Source: Weeksellaceae bacterium
Lineage (GTDB): Bacteria; Bacteroidota; Bacteroidia; Flavobacteriales; Weeksellaceae
Assembly (NCBI GenBank): GCA_028698395.1
Contig: JAQVDG010000159.1
Coordinates: forward strand, 1 to 5,606
DNA length: 5,606 nt
Direction: 5' to 3'
The stretch's first letter is position 1. Every line of letters begins with the position of its first letter. Shown here piece after piece: positions 4,938-5,606 of the stretch. Below the pieces are notes generated by a model. It was not told the origin of the DNA. It saw only the letters and a program-made list of their open reading frames with translations, and did not search any database. The position numbers and the translations under genes are program-made.

Positions 4938-4973
4938 ATGCCTCACCCTAAAAGACGACACGACCGACAATAA
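4938..4973 (+). CDS. Possible leader peptide at the start of unit E
   Basis: ATG 4938 is inside R' of site 4 (GTTATGC), like the cassette D leader. It opens an 11-codon frame, MPHPKRRHDRQ, ending at TAA 4971-4973. Unlike the leaders of C and D, its stop does not overlap another start; the next in-frame ATG is at 4986, 12 nt on, opening a doubtful 44-codon frame. It may simply be a by-product of GTTATG in the R' box. Confidence 0.22.
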   Translation: MPHPKRRHDRQ

Positions 4974-5012
4974 ACGTACAGAAAAATGAAAGATAAAATG
5001 CCAACGCTTCAA

Positions 5013-5072
5013 AAAAACAAAAGAGGTGCAACCCTACGCACCAAGCCAACGCATTGCACCACATTTGTTTTT
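5013..5072. repeat. 19-bp imperfect inverted repeat with 22-nt loop
   Basis: AAAAACAAAAGAGGTGCAA (5013-5031) and TTGCACCACATTTGTTTTT (5054-5072) are complementary at 17 of 19 positions. The loop is C-rich (ACGCACCAAGCCAACGCA at its end). The right arm ends in five T, so an RNA hairpin could act as a terminator, but no gene ends just before it. It could also be an untranslated leader structure or a dispersed repeat. Confidence 0.5.
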
Positions 5073-5104
5073 ATCCACCGCCTCACAAATACAAATTTGA
5101 AGCT

Positions 5105-5139
5105 TTACGGAAAACCGTAATATAAATCAGAAAACCGTA
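5105..5139. promoter_or_regulatory. Paired AAAACCGTA boxes upstream of the last ORF (possible operator)
   Basis: AAAACCGTA occurs at 5111-5119 and 5131-5139, start to start exactly 20 bp, close to two helical turns, and each copy runs into TATA-like sequence. The first copy is half of the palindrome TTACGG-AAAA-CCGTAA (5105-5120). The boxes end 38 bp before ATG 5178, a sensible place for a regulator or sigma-factor contact. No regulator can be named. Confidence 0.35.
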
Positions 5140-5177
5140 TATACATTTATGGCGAACTAAATAATCAACCTGAAAAT

Positions 5178-5606
5178 ATGATTAAAACATCACTTAAAAA
5201 TATACAATATTACTTCCTAAAAGTTAGTCGATTATTTTGCATTCTCTTTAAACGAAGGAAACGGATTGAAAAAATAACATTTGGATATTACCAAAACTGG
5301 CAGTTCGAAAATGCGTATTTGGTTGTTGATTTTAAGTTCAAAAATGCAGTTTGGTTTAGGATTGGAAACTTTAAAAGTTATGATTTCTCAAAACAGATTG
5401 TTTTAGACCTTGAAAATATCCATACAGACACAATAAATTTTGAGGTGTTTGGATTTTTTCAGAAACAAGTTTATGAAATCAGTCTGAACAAAGAAGCTCA
5501 AATTAACACTCAATCTTTCAAAACAGCAATTCACAACATCAATACTGTTGAATTAGAACAACAGAAGACAAAAATATGCACGCCTGAAATAGTATTGAAT
5601 ATTTCT
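5178..5606 (+). CDS. Unrecognised protein, N-terminal part (3' end outside the window)
   Basis: The frame is open from ATG 5178 to the window edge, giving 143 residues with no stop. ATG 5178 is the first ATG after an in-frame stop at 5118, and it follows the A-rich stretch TGAAAAT. I do not recognise the family. The first 30 residues are basic with a short hydrophobic patch (FLKVSRLFCILFKRRKRIEK, about 13-32), more like an amphipathic or membrane-proximal helix than a secretion signal. An aromatic-rich region of likely beta strands follows (YYQNWQF, YLVVDFKFKNAVWFRIGNF, about 38-65), then INFEVFGFFQKQVYEI (about 86-101). The composition is like the flanking genes, so I think it is a real gene. 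Whether it is a cassette gene or fixed flanking DNA depends on sequence beyond the window. Confidence 0.6.
   Translation, partial: MIKTSLKNIQYYFLKVSRLFCILFKRRKRIEKITFGYYQNWQFENAYLVVDFKFKNAVWFRIGNFKSYDFSKQIVLDLENIHTDTINFEVFGFFQKQVYEISLNKEAQINTQSFKTAIHNINTVELEQQKTKICTPEIVLNIS

Larger units (their letters stand above)
4747..4941 (+). repeat. attC-like recombination site 4, enlarged (closes cassette D)
   Basis: The site is 195 bp from R''-like ACATAAC (4747-4753) to R'-like GTTATGC (4935-4941). The arms 4756-4774 and 4909-4928 pair along almost their whole length with one extra base on the right arm, like an extrahelical base of attC sites. The spacers are 2 and 6 nt. R'' is the exact reverse complement of R' of site 3. 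The loop is 63 bp longer than in the other sites, lacks the TTTTGTGCT block, and instead holds a terminator-like hairpin and a 59-bp hairpin. No later site is in the window. Confidence 0.8.
4738..5177. other. 440-bp stretch without a convincing gene: attC site 4 plus repeat-rich leader of unit E
   Basis: Between the DUF262 stop and the ATG at 5178 lie attC-like site 4 with a terminator-like hairpin and a 59-bp hairpin, an 11-codon frame (4938-4973), a long inverted repeat (5013-5072) and paired AAAACCGTA boxes (5105-5139). A 44-codon frame at 4986-5120 is probably not a gene. I found no exact Bacteroidota promoter (TTTG about 19 nt before TAnnTTTG). The nearest is TTTG at 5064-5067, but its partner TACAAATTTG has the wrong internal spacing. 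The gap from R' to a gene is far longer than in cassettes B to D, so unit E may have its own promoter here, or the array may end at site 4. Confidence 0.5.

Noticed and set aside
531..4941. CRISPR array or insertion-sequence explanation for the four repeats
   Set aside because: The repeats are 132-195 bp, spaced over 1 kb apart, and differ in sequence while keeping structure. There is no transposase, no target duplication and no short regular spacers.
4986..5120. 44-codon + strand frame beginning MKDKMPTLQKNKRG
   Set aside because: It runs through the 5013-5072 inverted repeat and ends inside the AAAACCGTA palindrome, has low-complexity composition, and matches no family I know. Non-coding structure explains the stretch better.

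Overview
The window is A+T-rich and looks like Bacteroidota DNA (probably Flavobacteriia, Chitinophagia or Saprospiria). Start codons follow A-rich stretches rather than Shine-Dalgarno sequences, and the proteins resemble Bacteroidota versions of their families. This placement is inference; no rRNA or marker gene is present. Every gene I accept is on the + strand.

The main structure is a tandem array of mobile gene cassettes separated by four attC-like recombination sites: 531-662, 1909-2040, 2944-3075 and 4747-4941. The first three are each exactly 132 bp. Each site opens with a 7-mer ending in AAC (R''-like), continues into a 14-20 bp imperfect inverted repeat around a long variable loop, and closes with a 7-mer starting with GTT (R'-like). 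The GTT 7-mer closing one site is the exact reverse complement of the AAC 7-mer opening the next (GTTGGTG/CACCAAC, GTTAGCA/TGCTAAC, GTTATGT/ACATAAC). This is expected if each unit between G|TT positions is a cassette that travels with its own attC. No integrase gene is visible.

Layout: (A) the C-terminal two thirds of a lincosamide nucleotidyltransferase, cut by the left edge; (B) 657-2034, a two-gene cassette with an SRPBCC ligand-binding protein and an overlapping UbiE/MenG-like methyltransferase; (C) 2035-3069, a hypoxanthine-DNA glycosylase-type protein with an extra N-terminal region, preceded by a 15-codon leader; (D) 3070-4935, a nucleotidyltransferase-fold protein coupled through ATGA to a DUF262 protein, preceded by an 8-codon leader and plausibly a defence module; (E) 4936 to the right edge, a gene-poor leader region rich in repeats, then an unrecognised ORF running off the window. 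Cassette genes in C and D begin at an ATGA overlap with a tiny ORF whose start codon lies in or just after the R' box. This suggests translational coupling as a shared expression strategy.

The genes have unrelated roles (drug resistance, small-molecule modification, DNA repair, probable defence). That mixture is typical of a cassette array, not of one pathway.
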